DNA from: Karstenula rhodostoma CBS 690.94
Taxonomy: Eukaryota; Ascomycota; Dothideomycetes; Pleosporales; Didymosphaeriaceae
NCBI GenBank assembly: GCA_010093485.1
Contig: MU001495.1
Location: 186,001 to 250,000 of the forward strand
Length of the DNA: 64,000 bases
Reading direction: 5' to 3'
The notes beneath the pieces were generated by a model. The model ran no database searches, was not told the DNA's origin, and saw only the letters and a program-made list of their open reading frames with translations. Positions 8,973 to 21,009 of the stretch are shown one piece after another (within the stretch, counting starts at the first letter, position 1; every line of letters begins with the position of its first letter). The position numbers and the translations under genes were made by a program.

Positions 8973-10860
8973 GGTCGCTGCGAGCGAAGGGATCGACGGC
9001 GCGCCTTTGGGAAGCGAGGGTGCAATCTGCAATCCGCAGTCTTTCTTGAACAATGATCACTTGGTCCTAAAAATGTACGTTTGACGAGTACAAAAACGAA
9101 GGTAACGAAGACAGCAGGCTCTGGCAGCGCGCTCGCTCGCTCCGCGAGAGCCAGCCCGCATCCTCATAAATGATGCCCTTCCCTGGCTTCACCACCCGCA
9201 CGCGTGAGCACAGCGGTTCGCCAGACTGGGGTCTTGCCACGCCACTAGCCATTCACGGCTAACGCTCTATCCTTCCAGAAGACGTGTCCTCCAATTACAT
9301 GTCAGAGCCGAGCCTTTTCCTTGGAGCAAACGTGGTGGACATCCTTGTCCCAGGGCTGTTTACCCGGCACGTAGGGCCGCACGGAGCATCGCTTGTGATT
9401 GCTGGGGAAAGAGACGCATCCCTGCTGCAGGTGCGCGAGAATGATTGCTTCGAGATCAAGCTGTTTGGAAGCGTGGGTGCTTTTCTCCATCTTGGCTTCC
9501 GTTTGACCAGTACATAGTATTGTCGTCTTCTCCAGGATCGTGGGGAAGCTGGCCGTGCCCCCCTCCTGCATCCTTCTGCGTCCAAACACGGCAGAAACAT
9601 TGACAAGATGACATCGAACAAGCCACAGACTGGAACTCTGTCATAATCCCAGTCCGGATCCAGGTCGTCCCTTTTTACCGAAAACTTTGGCAATCCGCAC
9701 GCATTTGCATGTCTAAGATCAGCACCTGAGACCACGACCTCATCTTCCTATCTTAACGTGCGACATTAGGAGGCCCCGGCGGCATAGATAGCTGGCAATC
9801 GCGCCATCCAGAAGAAAGTTTGGAGGATGCGAGGTCAGATGGCTCGCTCGCTGACATACGTGCGTCGTATAAAGGCTATACGGACCGACGAAGACGTGTA
9901 GTTTGCGGTAATTGGTCATTGTCCACGACCACAGCCGGCAACCCGCCCGTTTCCACCTCTACCATCACGCGTCTGCCGATAGACGCGAATAGTCTAATTA
10001 TCCCGCCGCTGATCGCCTCTCGTCAACAGCGTTCTGGAAGTTTTCCGTCCCGGTCGTGCACCCAATCACACGCGCTTCGCATCCTCGAAGCCACCAGCTG
10101 CCCATCCCTGCCCCCCATCAGCAATCAACCCTCATATACTCGTAAACGACCCGCGTTTGTGCTATTGTCCAATAATGACACCACCAAGTTTTATATTGCT
10201 GCCCGGCAGGCAGCGCATTCGCACACATAGCGCACACCCCAGCAGCACATCTCAGCGCCGGTTCATCAACTGACCTGTTCTTTTCACCCGCGAACCTGGG
10301 ATGCCGTGCTGCAGCCGGTGGAAGAGTGAAGTGCCGAGCGCGATCCAGGGTGGGCATTGAGCTATAGATTAGATAGATAGACGGTTGCAACGAGAGCGCG
10401 GAGGGTAGCGGAATGGTTGCGCCGGCTTCCATGTGGCTTTTGTGTAATCAGGATTTCTTGGTTCGCATCGATCGAATCGATGGTGTTGAGAGGGAGGAAT
10501 ACGAGAAGCGACTCGCTTCCGCCGCTTCTCTGCATAGAAGGACCGCAGATCTTGGGATATCTGCCGGGTCTGCAAGTGCCTAGACTCCTCGTCTGGGTAC
10601 AGGTTGCTTGTGAAGCGTTGCACTGGTGGAAGAATAGTAAAGACATGTTTGAGAGAGTCAATGCATGTGTTGTTGGAAAATGGTATCCTGAATTGCTACA
10701 GCGTAGCTTTAAACCCCACCTATTCACAACACGTATAGATAATTCCAGGAGATGCTAGCTCTAAGCTGTATATGCATGTCCTGAACTGGGCCTTGCTGGT
10801 AACTGATGGTTTACATTATACAGGGGGGCTTCAGAGCCGGGCAAAACTGTGTAGACTTGC
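8973..10860. other. Long intergenic interval without a convincing gene
   Basis: About 1.9 kb between the amidase start and the VPS17 stop. Frames of 60-146 codons occur on both strands (for example 9295-9735 minus and 9820-10230 plus), but they overlap each other, lack domains and show no splice-consistent extension. It may hold a small unrecognised gene or a decayed one; I cannot support either. Confidence 0.4.
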
Positions 10861-12742
10861 TTAAAACGTAGTCGTAGCCAATCTGCTAGCCGCGTTCTTT
10901 GCGTCGATGCGATCATCATCATCGTCGGCACCAGCCTTGCTGGTCGCGCGCTTCCTTCCGGTGGTCCCTTCCTCATCATCTTCCTCGTCCTCCTCTTGCA
11001 CTCCAGGGACCGCAGGGAACGTACCGCTAATGCTTCGGTTGAGTCCATCGCCTGGTCGCCTGGGTACGCCAGACCAAGCGTCGCCCTTGGGGCCTTGCGA
11101 ACTCGCCATAGATGCACGACGCTGTGCCGGATGTGCTTCACGGCCCAAACGCGAAAGCCCACCACTGTTGTCTATCGCCCGGATATCGGGCCTCACGGAC
11201 TCGAGTGTAGCGAGCGTGCGACGTTCTGTCTCAATCTGGCGCACAACATATTCACGTATCGCGTACCGCACGTCAGCTGCAGTTCGGTCAAACCATTTTC
11301 TTTGCTCTTGGAGTAAATTCGCTGTCACACGCTGGGACTTCTGGAGAAGGTATTGCTCATGACTGCGGGCTTCGTCCAATGCTGTGATGGCCTCATCGAC
11401 CTTGTCTCTCTTCACACTCGAGCTGGCCTTCAAGCGGTCTGCTGCGGACATTTTGGACTTGGTTGAAGCTTGCGCCTGCAGCAACTCGCGGAGGAGGATG
11501 TGTCGGTTGGTGAGAGTTTCTTTGACAATGAAAGCATCGCTGCTATGGTATTGGAGAGGGTCGCCCAGTGTTGTCGCTTCGGCTGTGCCTTGTGCAGCAT
11601 GGAAGTCGCCTGTTGCCTGAACAACCTTTCCTAGCTTCTTGTATGCCAGACTGAGACCGGGATGAGTTTCTTGAACGTGCATTGCTGAGAGCTTTTGTCC
11701 CAGATCGGACTCGGCAACACCCAAATCTAGTCTATGTCAGCGTGGTCATACATCACCACCTGAAGCAACCTACTTCTCCGAGACTTGACGACCTTCTCAA
11801 GCTTCTGCTCCGTGTCCATAGTTCCTAGGTAGAAGGCCTTGACAATTGGCCGCGCAGCAGCGAGCTCAGGCGTATCGTCTGGTGGGGGTGCGAACTGCTT
11901 GATGACCTTTCGGCGGACACCGGTTGCAGGCTGCTTTCTTCGCACAACAGGGCTGTAGCCGAAGTCGCTCTCCACGAAGAAGACCATCTCCTCGTCTCTT
12001 ATGAGGACCTCATTACTGCAGACCACATTCAACCATCGCTGTAGAGATGCCTTTACGCGCGCTTCGTCCTCGTCGGTTCCAGCGCCGGCGGCTGTGGTTG
12101 CAGGCGGTACTGCGGGCACCATGGCTTCCGGACATGCCGATATCAGATGCTCTCCCAACTTCACGAATTCAGAGTGCAGTCGTCGGACGTCGCGGAACTG
12201 GGTCGTGCGAAACTTGGGGAGGTTGGTCTGGGGACTATCAGCAGGCGATTCAGGACTGAGGTTTAGGTCTCGTAAGTGGATCTGCTGCAATGACATACAT
12301 AAACATCAAATCGGAGGATGGGGTCTTTCTTGCCGGTGCGCTCCAGGCCTGTGACTTTAGCTTGGAGCTTGTACTGGGCCTGGGGCTTCTGCGGGCGGTT
12401 TCCGTGGTAGCGCTGGGGCTGATGATGCCCCTGCTGCCCCTGCGCCGAAGCTTGGTGTTGTTGCTGCGATGTCTGGCCGTCTTGCCGTGGGTCTTGCGAT
12501 TGGGGACGCGCCGGGTCGCCGTTCTCAGACGCCGTATTCGGTCTGCCATGCGAGCTGTGGTCGCCCATGTAGCCATAGTTCCCCGAGTCCTGTCCGTAGG
12601 GAGACGCTTGCGGCGGGAGCGGAGACGAGGGGATGTCGGTGGTGGGAGGCTGGCCAAAGCTCGTCCTGTTGTGCTGCGGGGACGACGACGCCCATGGATC
12701 GCCTCCGGCTGGGTGGTCAGGGTCATGCGCGGAGTAGTCCAT
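10861..12742 (-). CDS. VPS17: Retromer sorting nexin Vps17
   Basis: Exons 12742-12299, 12227-11774 and 11726-10861 give 587 residues. Introns are 71 and 47 nt. Layout: a disordered Gln/Pro-rich N-terminus (1-120), a PX domain split by intron 1 (about 124-240, from YKLQAKVTGLERTGKKDPIL through FRTTQFRDVRRLHSEFVKLG), then a Vps5/BAR-type coiled-coil region (about 270-510) and a tail with acidic runs. In the fungal retromer Vps17 pairs with Vps5 to form the membrane-bending unit that returns cargo receptors such as Vps10 from endosome to Golgi. The PX lacks the RRYSEF form of PI3P-binding domains; here the corresponding motif is RDVRRLHSEF. It is divergent from MEF2, with 212 bases between the two ATGs. 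Confidence 0.9.
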
Positions 12743-12954
12743 GGCGGCGACGGCAATTGGAACACGACGTGGAGCGTTGACGGGCTGACAAGTTGCCTGA
12801 CGTGCGTCGTTGCGCTGCTGCTCGGTCGAACGCCTTGGCTCGCTTGTTCCCGACGGGGAAAGCGCGTCATCTCTCCACAGTCACGTGTCGCGTCCTGCGT
12901 TCGCGACATCTGCCCTTCTCCACCCCATCCATTGAAGTTTGCATAGCATTGGGT
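12743..12954. promoter_or_regulatory. Shared VPS17/MEF2 divergent promoter
   Basis: The two start codons are only 212 bases apart, so both genes must draw on this interval for initiation. No TATA box is obvious. The MEF2-side frame is open through it from a TTG at 12793, which could hide an upstream start. Confidence 0.5.
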
Positions 12955-15810
12955 ATGTGGCTTGCATGGGCATGCTGTGCTCGTCGAGTCATTCGACACA
13001 ATGTAAAAGCCCCGAGGCGGCTGTTGTCGACGCAGGCCAGCCCGCAGTTGGATTCGCTTTCGAGGACTACAAGAAACATTGGCATCATCGCTCATATCGA
13101 TGCAGTGAGTATAGTGTCATCGAGCACATGACAACTACTGACTAGCATAGGGTAAAACAACCACGACAGAGCGAATGCTCTACTATAGTGGCTATACGAG
13201 ACGAATAGGAGGTACGAAAAAGTCCCTCACCCAGTACCCGAACCATGCACTTGAAACAGCCCCAGACATCCATGATTTGGTTTTGCTCTCTATGGCCAAA
13301 TCCAATTCTCTCTGATCCATAAACGTTTCCTACTAACCATATGGATCTGTCACTAATGCCCAACAGACGTCGATGAAGGATCGACCGTCACAGATTTCTT
13401 GCCTGCAGAACGGGCGCGGGGCATCACCATTCAATCAGCGGCCATCACCTTCGATTGGCCTCCAAAGGACCCTCAAGCTCCCCAACAGCAGCCACCTGCT
13501 TCTTTCGAAACTGTGCCGTACTCTTCATTCTCTCACAACGTCAATCTTATCGATACGCCTGGCCACGCAGACTTCACCTTCGAGGTCCTTCGATCGCTCC
13601 GTGTCCTTGACGGCGCAGTGTGCATCCTGGATGGCGTTGCAGGTGTTGAAGCTCAAACTGAGAAGGTCTGGACCCAAGCCGGCCAGCATCATATCCCTAG
13701 GATTATCTTCGTCAACAAGCTAGACCGAGTCGGTGCAGCTTTCTCAAGAACCGTAAAAGAGATTGGCGTGAGATTGCATGGATGGCCTGCAGTCTGCCAA
13801 ATTCCGTGGTGGAAAGGCGGCAACGGTGACTTTGTCGGTGTGGGTGATGTCGTCCACTTGAGAGGATTATTATGGCAAGGCTCGACCGACGGCAGTCGGA
13901 TCCAGCCTTACACTCTCGAACAGCTTGAGACTGTTGACAAGACCTTCGCCGACGAGATCAAGAAAGCCCGCATTGCACTAGTCGAGCTCCTGAGCGAGCA
14001 CGATGATGTGATGGTCGAGCATTACCTTGAGCACGACGAAGATCATCTCGCCATCACTGGTCTTCAGATCATGCAATCACTTCGTCGGACCGTGCTGCAG
14101 ACTCCACAAAAGGTGATACCAATCTTTGCTGGTGCTAGTTTCCGGAACATTGGCGTGCAGCCTCTCCTCGATTCTGTAGTTGACCTACTTCCCTCTCCCC
14201 TCGAACGATCAGATCCGGAGATTAGCGTTGGGAACCAGAGTAGTACTCTTGGCGAGCTTCTTAGTCCAGCAGTGAACGCTCCGGCTCAGCCACAGAAGAA
14301 GAACAACAAGGACGAGAACGCAGTCGGTCCTGCAGAAGCCCGCAGTCTCTCGGCCTGTGCCCTAGCTTTCAAGGTGGTCAATGATCCCAAACGAGGCATG
14401 CTTGTTTACGTTCGTGTCTATAGCGGTAGGCTCGACCGTGGTGCTAATCTGTACAACACCAACCTTCACGTTGCGGAGCGTGCCCCTCGCATATTGAAGA
14501 TGTATGCGAACGATGCGGTCGAAGTTGACTCGCTTTCATCGGGTCAAATCGGTGTCATCCCAGGCCTCAAGTACGCTCGTACAGGCGACACACTGATCTG
14601 GTGCAAGGGCTTACCCTTGAAGTCACAGCCTCCAGGTGGTCTTAAAAGCCTGCAATTGAAGCCAATCACCGTTCCCCCTCCTGTCTTCTTCACCAGCATC
14701 GAACCGTACAGTCTGAGCGAGCAGAAGCATGTGCAAGAATGTTTGGCCATTCTTCTACGCGAAGACCCAAGTTTGCACCTTACCGTTGACGAGGAAAGTG
14801 GACAAACTCACCTTGCAGGGATGGGTGACCTTCATTTGGAGATTGCGCGTGATCGCCTGCTCAACGACTACAAGGCCAAAGCACGCATTGGCAAGATCGA
14901 AATCGGATACCGTGAGACGATCACTTCATCGACCTCTCCTAATACATACGTCCTCGATAAACCGATAGCGAGCAAACCGGCGAAGGCCGGCATCACAGTT
15001 GCTCTGACACCTACCGGTGACATGATTGTACCTGTATCAACATCCGGAGGAACCCTGCCGGAGGACGGTCCCTTCGAAACTACATACACTCTTCCCGACA
15101 ACTGTACAGTACATATCACGCATCCCAACCTTTCGCGCCACGACTCCAGCGGTCACAAGAACCACATACCGCCACACCTCAGCCTTCCCGGCATCCTGTC
15201 CTCCATACATTCCGGTGCATCGGCAGCCCTAGCTCGTGGGCCCTACAATGGCTACCCTGTGTCCAATACGACGATTGAGATCAACGTAGACGCAGCAGCT
15301 CATCTCTTCAACGAGACCACGCCAACGGCAATGTCCATGGCTACCAGAACAGCTGTGCAAAACAGTCTAAAAGAAGCTAACGACACTAGCCCATCAGTTC
15401 TCATGGAACCCGTTATGCTTGCCACCATCTTTGTAAACGAGGGCTCCCTTGGCGCCGTCGTCCAGGACATCTCTTCCTCCCGCGGTGGCCAAGTGCTCTC
15501 TCTCGACGCATCCGATGCACCGGCTCCTACGACATCGCTCACGTCTGAGCTGCCTACGGTTGACCCGAATCTGATCTACACGCCACCTGATCCTTTCGCA
15601 TCTGGAACGGGCGATTTCGGGTCCGGACTTGGAGACAGCCAGAGGCAAATCGTAGCGAGGGTGCCGTTGAAGGAGATGGTGGGGTATCTGAATCAGCTGC
15701 GTGCGTTGACGGGCGGGAGGGGAACATTCGTAATGAGCGTGGATGGATTCGAGAGGATGGCAGCGCAGAGGCAGAAGGAGGTCATGGATGCGATGAGGGA
15801 CTTCTCGTGA
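12955..15810 (+). CDS. MEF2: Mitochondrial elongation factor G2 / ribosome-releasing factor 2
   Basis: Exons 12955-13104, 13151-13211 and 13367-15810 give 884 residues. Introns are 46 and 155 nt. The N-terminus [20 protein letters not shown] is basic and without acids, like a mitochondrial presequence. GTPase motifs: P-loop AHIDAGKTTTTE (47-58), switch [13 protein letters not shown] (RGIT 88-91), DTPGHADF (from D133) and NKLD (187-190). Domains II, III, IV and V follow, with [12 protein letters not shown] in domain III. The EF-G2 type acts with mitochondrial RRF to split ribosomes after termination rather than in translocation. Length is slightly above yeast Mef2 because of an insert of about 40 residues near 280-310 ([13 protein letters not shown]) and loops in domain IV. 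The EF-G2 versus EF-G1 assignment rests on the overall pattern, so a small doubt remains. Confidence 0.88.
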
Positions 15811-16187
15811 GCTTTGGGAGTCGGTGAAGAGATCTGTAAGATAAAGACGTTGCAAGGGTGCAAACGGATGCATTCTGCTCCATGTAGGTACATGTAAGAT
15901 ATCTGTGGGTAGTGTGAGTGAGCTAAAGAACTCGACGAGCGTAAATCTCCCTTCACCCAGGCTAGCTTACAGTCCGTTTGGGTGCTCAGTCATATCTACA
16001 CACTGCATACCGTTGTGTTAACTCGTCTCTTTGGCATTTACCTTTCCTTTCTCAGCTTCACCGCGGTACTCTTGGTGGGTCCCTGTTGCGTCAGGTTTGG
16101 TATGTGGTAGTTATATATCCTGACTGACTGCACCTTCGACCCTCTTTGCTCCTTCTCCCACCATCCGCTCGCTCCCTTTAGCCAGTT
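15811..16187. other. Intergenic; promoter of the RRM-like gene
   Basis: About 380 bases between two genes in the same direction. A TATATATCC stretch near 16111 and pyrimidine-rich sequence just before 16188 are consistent with a fungal promoter. No gene is seen. Confidence 0.4.
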
Positions 16188-18895
16188 ATGGCAGAATCTA
16201 ACTTTCCTACAGCGCCACCTCGAACGAGCGAGAGAAAGCTGGCTGATGCTGGCTACCGAGGCACCCTTAATGAGATCACAGAAGGCCTCAAGAACTTTCC
16301 CGTGACGGAGCGGAACCCAGCTGCAGGTAAGTCTCTCACCCCACCCGCGCCTTCCCTAACTGATCAGCAGCGTTTGCTCCAGCGGCAGACCCTCACCACA
16401 GCAACGAAATTCGTTCGCTTGCTGCCAACAGCTCGCTCGCCGTAAAACAAACAACTCAAGCAGCGTCTCCACTGCACCGCACGCAACCCGCACCTGCGTT
16501 GATTCCCTCGCACAAGCGATCTTACTCTGCTCCTGCAGCACACGGTATGCAGGATTGACTTCATTCCCTTTTGCACCCTCAATACTGACCAGCAGCACTC
16601 CCACCGCCTGTCAAAATGAATCGAAGCCCTCACTCTGGCGCCCCGCCGCGTTCGCCTTACGGTTCCCAGGATGCCCGGGGCGGTAGCAACTTCCCCGCTC
16701 AGGCACCCGCACCGACCGGAGGCATCAGCTTGAAGAAGAAAGCTGCGGTTAGGGTTGCGCGTCCTGCTGGTCCTGCTCCGGGAACGCCCAGCCGCGTCGG
16801 CGCTCCTGCGCCGAATGTCGAAGATGGGTACGTTGTATTTCTCCAGCCAGTACTCAACCAAGCGCTTGAAGATCTCTCAAGCCGTGTTTTCCGGCCAGAA
16901 ACAAGCCAGACATGGATGATATCCAAGCGCTTGATTGAGCACTGCAATATCCCGTCGCTAGGACAAAACTGACGCTCACTCCGCAGACATGGATTGCAAA
17001 TTCCTAGCGCTAGTGAGCCATCTGCCCCTACTCTTGAAGAAACAATCTCGTCTCTTTCAAAGGAGGCGGATGCACTTGAGGAGCTGTTCGCGCGGCTGAA
17101 CACGCCGTCGGCTGCGACCTCTGCGCTGAAGGCGTCGACCAAGTCCTTTGCACCTGGTGCTGAGACCCATCAGCCCGCCTCTTCTGCAGCACGCGATGTC
17201 AACAAAGAAGCGGACAGCACGAATGCTAGCATGTCTTTCACCTCCGGTGTCAAGGTGGAGATGTCTCCTAAGGCAGGGCTCGTGTCTATCAAAGAAGAGC
17301 CGATCGACGACGACGTGTCGCCTGCCACCGCTGGGTCCAATGATGACAAGATTGCTCCGGAGAAGAAGCCTGAGGCGCGCGCATCTGAGAATGCCCCTGG
17401 TAAGTCATTAATCGTCGCTCTAGTTTTTCGCGCGGTTGGCTTCTGCATTGTCAGTGTTGGGGTAATGACCTCTGCTACATTGCCTTCCCGCGGGTTCTTG
17501 ACTTAAAACGAGGTCCAAAATGAACTGACGCAAAAAGGAGCCGATTCAGAGAACCAGCCACCTCAGTCTATCGAGCGCGAGTACATGCAGAAAGCCGCGC
17601 TTTACGTCACTTCGCTTCCAGAGGACGTAGGCCCAACTGCTGAGCTTATCAAGGGTGTGACCACCAAGCTCCAGCGCCCTTACGCTCCATCTGCAGTCTT
17701 GGAGCCGGATGTCGTTGAAGTTTTCAAGGTTCGATACGTGGATGCAGTAATTGCCTACCTCGACGAGATCAACAAGGGTACCAAGCCTGTGACCAAGGAC
17801 CAGATCGGAGAGATCCTCACCACCGGCGACGGAAACTTCTTATACCTCTGTGCTGTGTTGGCTGATCAGGAATATCTCTCCATCGATAATCTCGATCAGG
17901 TATGTAGCATCCAAATTCATTTGGTCTTCTACTAACGGAATGGCTAGATCGTTGGCTTGAGCAAGGCAGTCGAGGGCGTTCTTCCAGAGGATGACGACGC
18001 AAAGTCGGCTTCGCCGGCACCAGCTGGTGCCCTGAAGGATCCTCTCGAGGGTATGACCTCATGGCCGGCTCGCGAGAAGCGAGAGAACGGTAAGACTGCT
18101 CTCACGCCTGATCACTGAAACCTGCTGACTCCTGCTTCAGTACCAAAGTGTCGGACTTGTGTTCTCTCCGGCTTCCCTGAGAATCTCAGTATCAATAAGC
18201 TGCAAGCTTTGGTCAGTATTTTCCCCAAATCGCATAATCAGGCGGAACAGTTTTCACTCTGACCTACTTCTTATTGAGACATGGATATCGCTGACATCTG
18301 CGGATATAGGTTTGGGGCGGCAGAATCGAATCGCTTCAACTTCCCAAGTCCGGCTCAGGCAAGGCTCTCGTCAAGTTCTTCCAGCCCGAGGCGTGCGAGA
18401 AGTACTTCGCTGCCACCGAGAACGGCATTACCATTCCCGGATCCAAGACCGTTGTCTTCGTGGAGAGGACAGAGGGTCCGAACTCGGTCAACGACGTGCT
18501 TGCTGCCTGCACCGAGGGAGACGCCACGCGCTGTGTTCGAGCCTACGACGCGGACGAGGACTGGGGCGATGTCCTTCTCATGAAGCTTGCTTCTCGCGCC
18601 AAGGGTGGCCAGCCCAAGCGCGAGGTCGACACCATCAAGCGCGGAAAGACTGCTAGAGGCGTAAGCTGGCTCGCTACACCTGCCGTAGCTACATTTACTG
18701 ACCTTGTGATAGCGAACCTACATCGAGTTCCGTTTCGCGAACATCTATGCGGCCCTTCAGTTCAAGCGCGAGCTTTCGGACGACCAGGAGTGGGAGCATT
18801 GCACCATCGTCTACGCTCCCGATCCATGCGAGACCGCTCAAGGCGTTCATGTCAAGGATGAGGGCGAGAAGGAGGAGTCCAGTGGATTCTTGTAG
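16188..18895 (+). CDS. Nine-exon protein with C-terminal RRM-like region, function unknown
   Basis: Exons 16188-16326, 16371-16544, 16596-16827, 16987-17399, 17538-17899, 17948-18089, 18141-18211, 18310-18660 and 18713-18895 keep phase throughout and give 688 residues. The N-terminal 320 residues are low-complexity, with a Lys/Arg patch (SLKKKAAVRVARPAGPAPG) and acidic stretches; one segment (VSIKEEPIDDD) resembles a sumoylation consensus. Beyond residue 350 the protein is folded. From about 489 the segment PKCRTCVLSGFPENLSINKL, then WGGRIESLQL, GKALVKFF and KTVVFVER resembles an RRM, and a second block (RTYIEFRFANIYAALQFKRE, 629-648) resembles an RNP1 strand with its helix. It may therefore bind RNA in the nucleus. 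I do not recognise an orthologue by name. The exon 3 acceptor is a CAGCAG tandem. Confidence 0.7.
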
Positions 18896-19237
18896 GTCTT
18901 GGACACGTTCGGCCGGGCAGATTGATTTGATCAGCTGCGTTTTGGAACGGCGCTAGTGACAGTGTCCGGCATGGAAATTGGGCCCCGGATTTATGACGGG
19001 ACCCGTCGGGAGTGGGATATCCAGCACGAAATTGTTTGGGCGGAGGCCAGAACACATTTTGGCTTTTTGATAACCCTCAGTTATTTTAGGATTACATGTT
19101 CCAGACGGGTTTCCTGGACATGAAAACAAATCGACATGATCGAGATCAAGTTTTTTTTGGTGCATGTAGTCTCGTGCATGCATCCTTCACAGTACGGCAT
19201 ATGCAGTCTGCTTTCTTTCAACTGTACAGATACGCAT
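18896..19237. other. Convergent 3' spacer
   Basis: About 340 bases between the stop codons of the RRM-like gene (plus) and THI6 (minus). It should contain both polyadenylation regions. A T-rich run lies around 19151. Nothing else is seen. Confidence 0.45.
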
Positions 19238-21009
19238 CTACAGCTCCTTTAAAATCCCAGCATCTTTAACCTCTGTTAAAACTTCCACCTTCATCCGCTC
19301 CGGCCCTTCCTCCAGCACCCCATCCACAATCGCCTTCCGCCTCCGATACAACTCATCGATGAACACGGGAACAAACGTCCCCGGCCCCCTCACCGCCTCG
19401 CTCCTCCCCGCCTCCTCAGCCGCAATCTCGAAATGCAGCAGCGCCGCCACCGCCGCCAGGAAGGGATCTTCCGGCGCGGCAGCAAGGTACGCGCTTATTG
19501 CGGTGCCCAGCGTGCACCCGCTGCCCGTGACCATGCCGAGGTATGCGTGGCCGTTGGCGACAGCGTACGTCCTCCGCCCATCGGAAATGACGTCGGTAGC
19601 GCCCGTCATGAGGACGACAGTGCGCTCGCGGCGGGCGAGGCGCTGGACGATGTGCGCGCGGTGGGGGAGGTCGTACAGCGCATGACCGGAATCGACGCCG
19701 CGCTGCTGTCCCGCGTGTCCCGTCTTGAGCATGACGAGTCCGGAAGCGTGCGCGACGGCGAGGATCTCGCGTTCGTTGCCTTTGATGACGGCGAAGTAGC
19801 CGGCAGCGAGGAGGGAGGCGAGGGCGTCCTTGCGTGCCGATGTGGCGGCGGCGCCGACGGGGTCGAGGACGACGGGGCGGCCGGCCGCGTTGTAGGCGGC
19901 GATGGCGAGGGCGTGGTTGCGGAGGGCGTCTGGGGTTGCGGTGCCCATGTTTATGACGAGGGCGCCTTGGAGGCGGGCGAGGTCCGGGGCTTCGGCGCCG
20001 GCGTTGGACATTATGGGGGAGGCGCCGATGGCGAGGGCGACGGAGGCGGCGAAGTTTTGGACCACGAGGTTCGTCATGTTGTGCGAGAGTGGGCCGTGGG
20101 TGTGGACGGCGCGGGTGAGGGTGAGGGCTGTGGTGTGTAGGTGGGCGAGGGAGGTCCAGGCGTCGTCATCGCCGTTGATGGCTGTGGTGGATGGGGAGGA
20201 GTGGGTGAAGGTTGGGGGTGTGCAGAGGAGGGTTTTGAGGTTTGCGGCAGCTTGCTCGACGTCTTTTGCGGCGACGATGGCGGAGACGACGGCCACGCCG
20301 TCGATGGACTTTGGCGGGGACGAAGCGTCCGAGGGGGCGTGGAGCTGGTACGTCACTCGCTGGACGTTGAGGGCGTTGACGCCGCCGATGCAGACGGTCT
20401 TAATCTGTCTGGCGGCCTCGTCGGAGGAGGTGTGGAGGTAACGCAGGATGCTGCGTATGCCGTTGACGCCGATGATGTCTTTTGTGTTTTTCTTCGTCGA
20501 CGTGGCGTACAGCGTGCCGATGCCCAGGTAGTCTGCTCCCCGCTCGACGGCGATGCGGGCTTCTTCTATGGAGGATACAGTGGCGCCTATGATGTTTCCA
20601 TCGCCTAGGAGTCTGCGGGCTTCCGTGACGTTCATGTCATCCTGGCCTAGATGGACACCCTCGCAGCCCACGGCGAGGGCAACGTCGACGCGGTCGTTGA
20701 TGAGCAGGGGTACGTTGTGCTTTTTGCATTTTTCATGGAGGGCCTTTGCCGTCTTGATGAGGGCGCCCGTGTCACTGGTTTTGTCTCGATATTGCACCAC
20801 GGTCACACCTGGCTGGGTTAGCGGTGGGGATTGTGATACTTGATGTGGAATTCAATGTATCAAACGTGCACGTGACATGAAAGAGAACATCTGGAAGCAT
20901 TACCTCCAAGAAGCGCCTGCTCTACAACCTCGACGAGATGCCGTGATCCCAAGATGGCCTCGGTAGAATCAGTGACGAGATACAAGGTATAGTCAACCTG
21001 GTCCTTCAT
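19238..21009 (-). CDS. THI6: Bifunctional thiamine-phosphate synthase / hydroxyethylthiazole kinase
   Basis: Exons 21009-20904 and 20808-19238 give 558 residues; the intron is 95 nt. The N-terminal half is thiamine-phosphate synthase: YTLYLVTDS at the start, GGVTVVQYRDK across the splice, PLLINDRVDVA, GVHLGQDDM and GADYLGIGTLY. The C-terminal half (from about 255) is hydroxyethylthiazole kinase: THGPLSHNMTNLVVQNF, VLDPVGAAATSARKDA, FAVIKGNEREI and MVTGSGCTLGTAISA with the conserved cysteine near 467. Together they phosphorylate the thiazole and couple it with HMP-PP to make thiamine monophosphate, as in yeast Thi6. The first ATG gives MKDQVDYTLYLVTD; the frame is open further 5' but only through GTG. 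No TPP-riboswitch consensus was noticed in the intron or leader. Divergent from TIF5. Confidence 0.93.

Noticed and set aside
9100..9252. Upstream coding exon of the amidase (MASGVARPQSGEP frame)
   Set aside because: No in-phase splice into the amidase and no resemblance to family N-termini.
19433..20608. Long Gly/Val/Glu-rich plus frames
   Set aside because: Antisense shadows of THI6 caused by GC-rich codon third positions.
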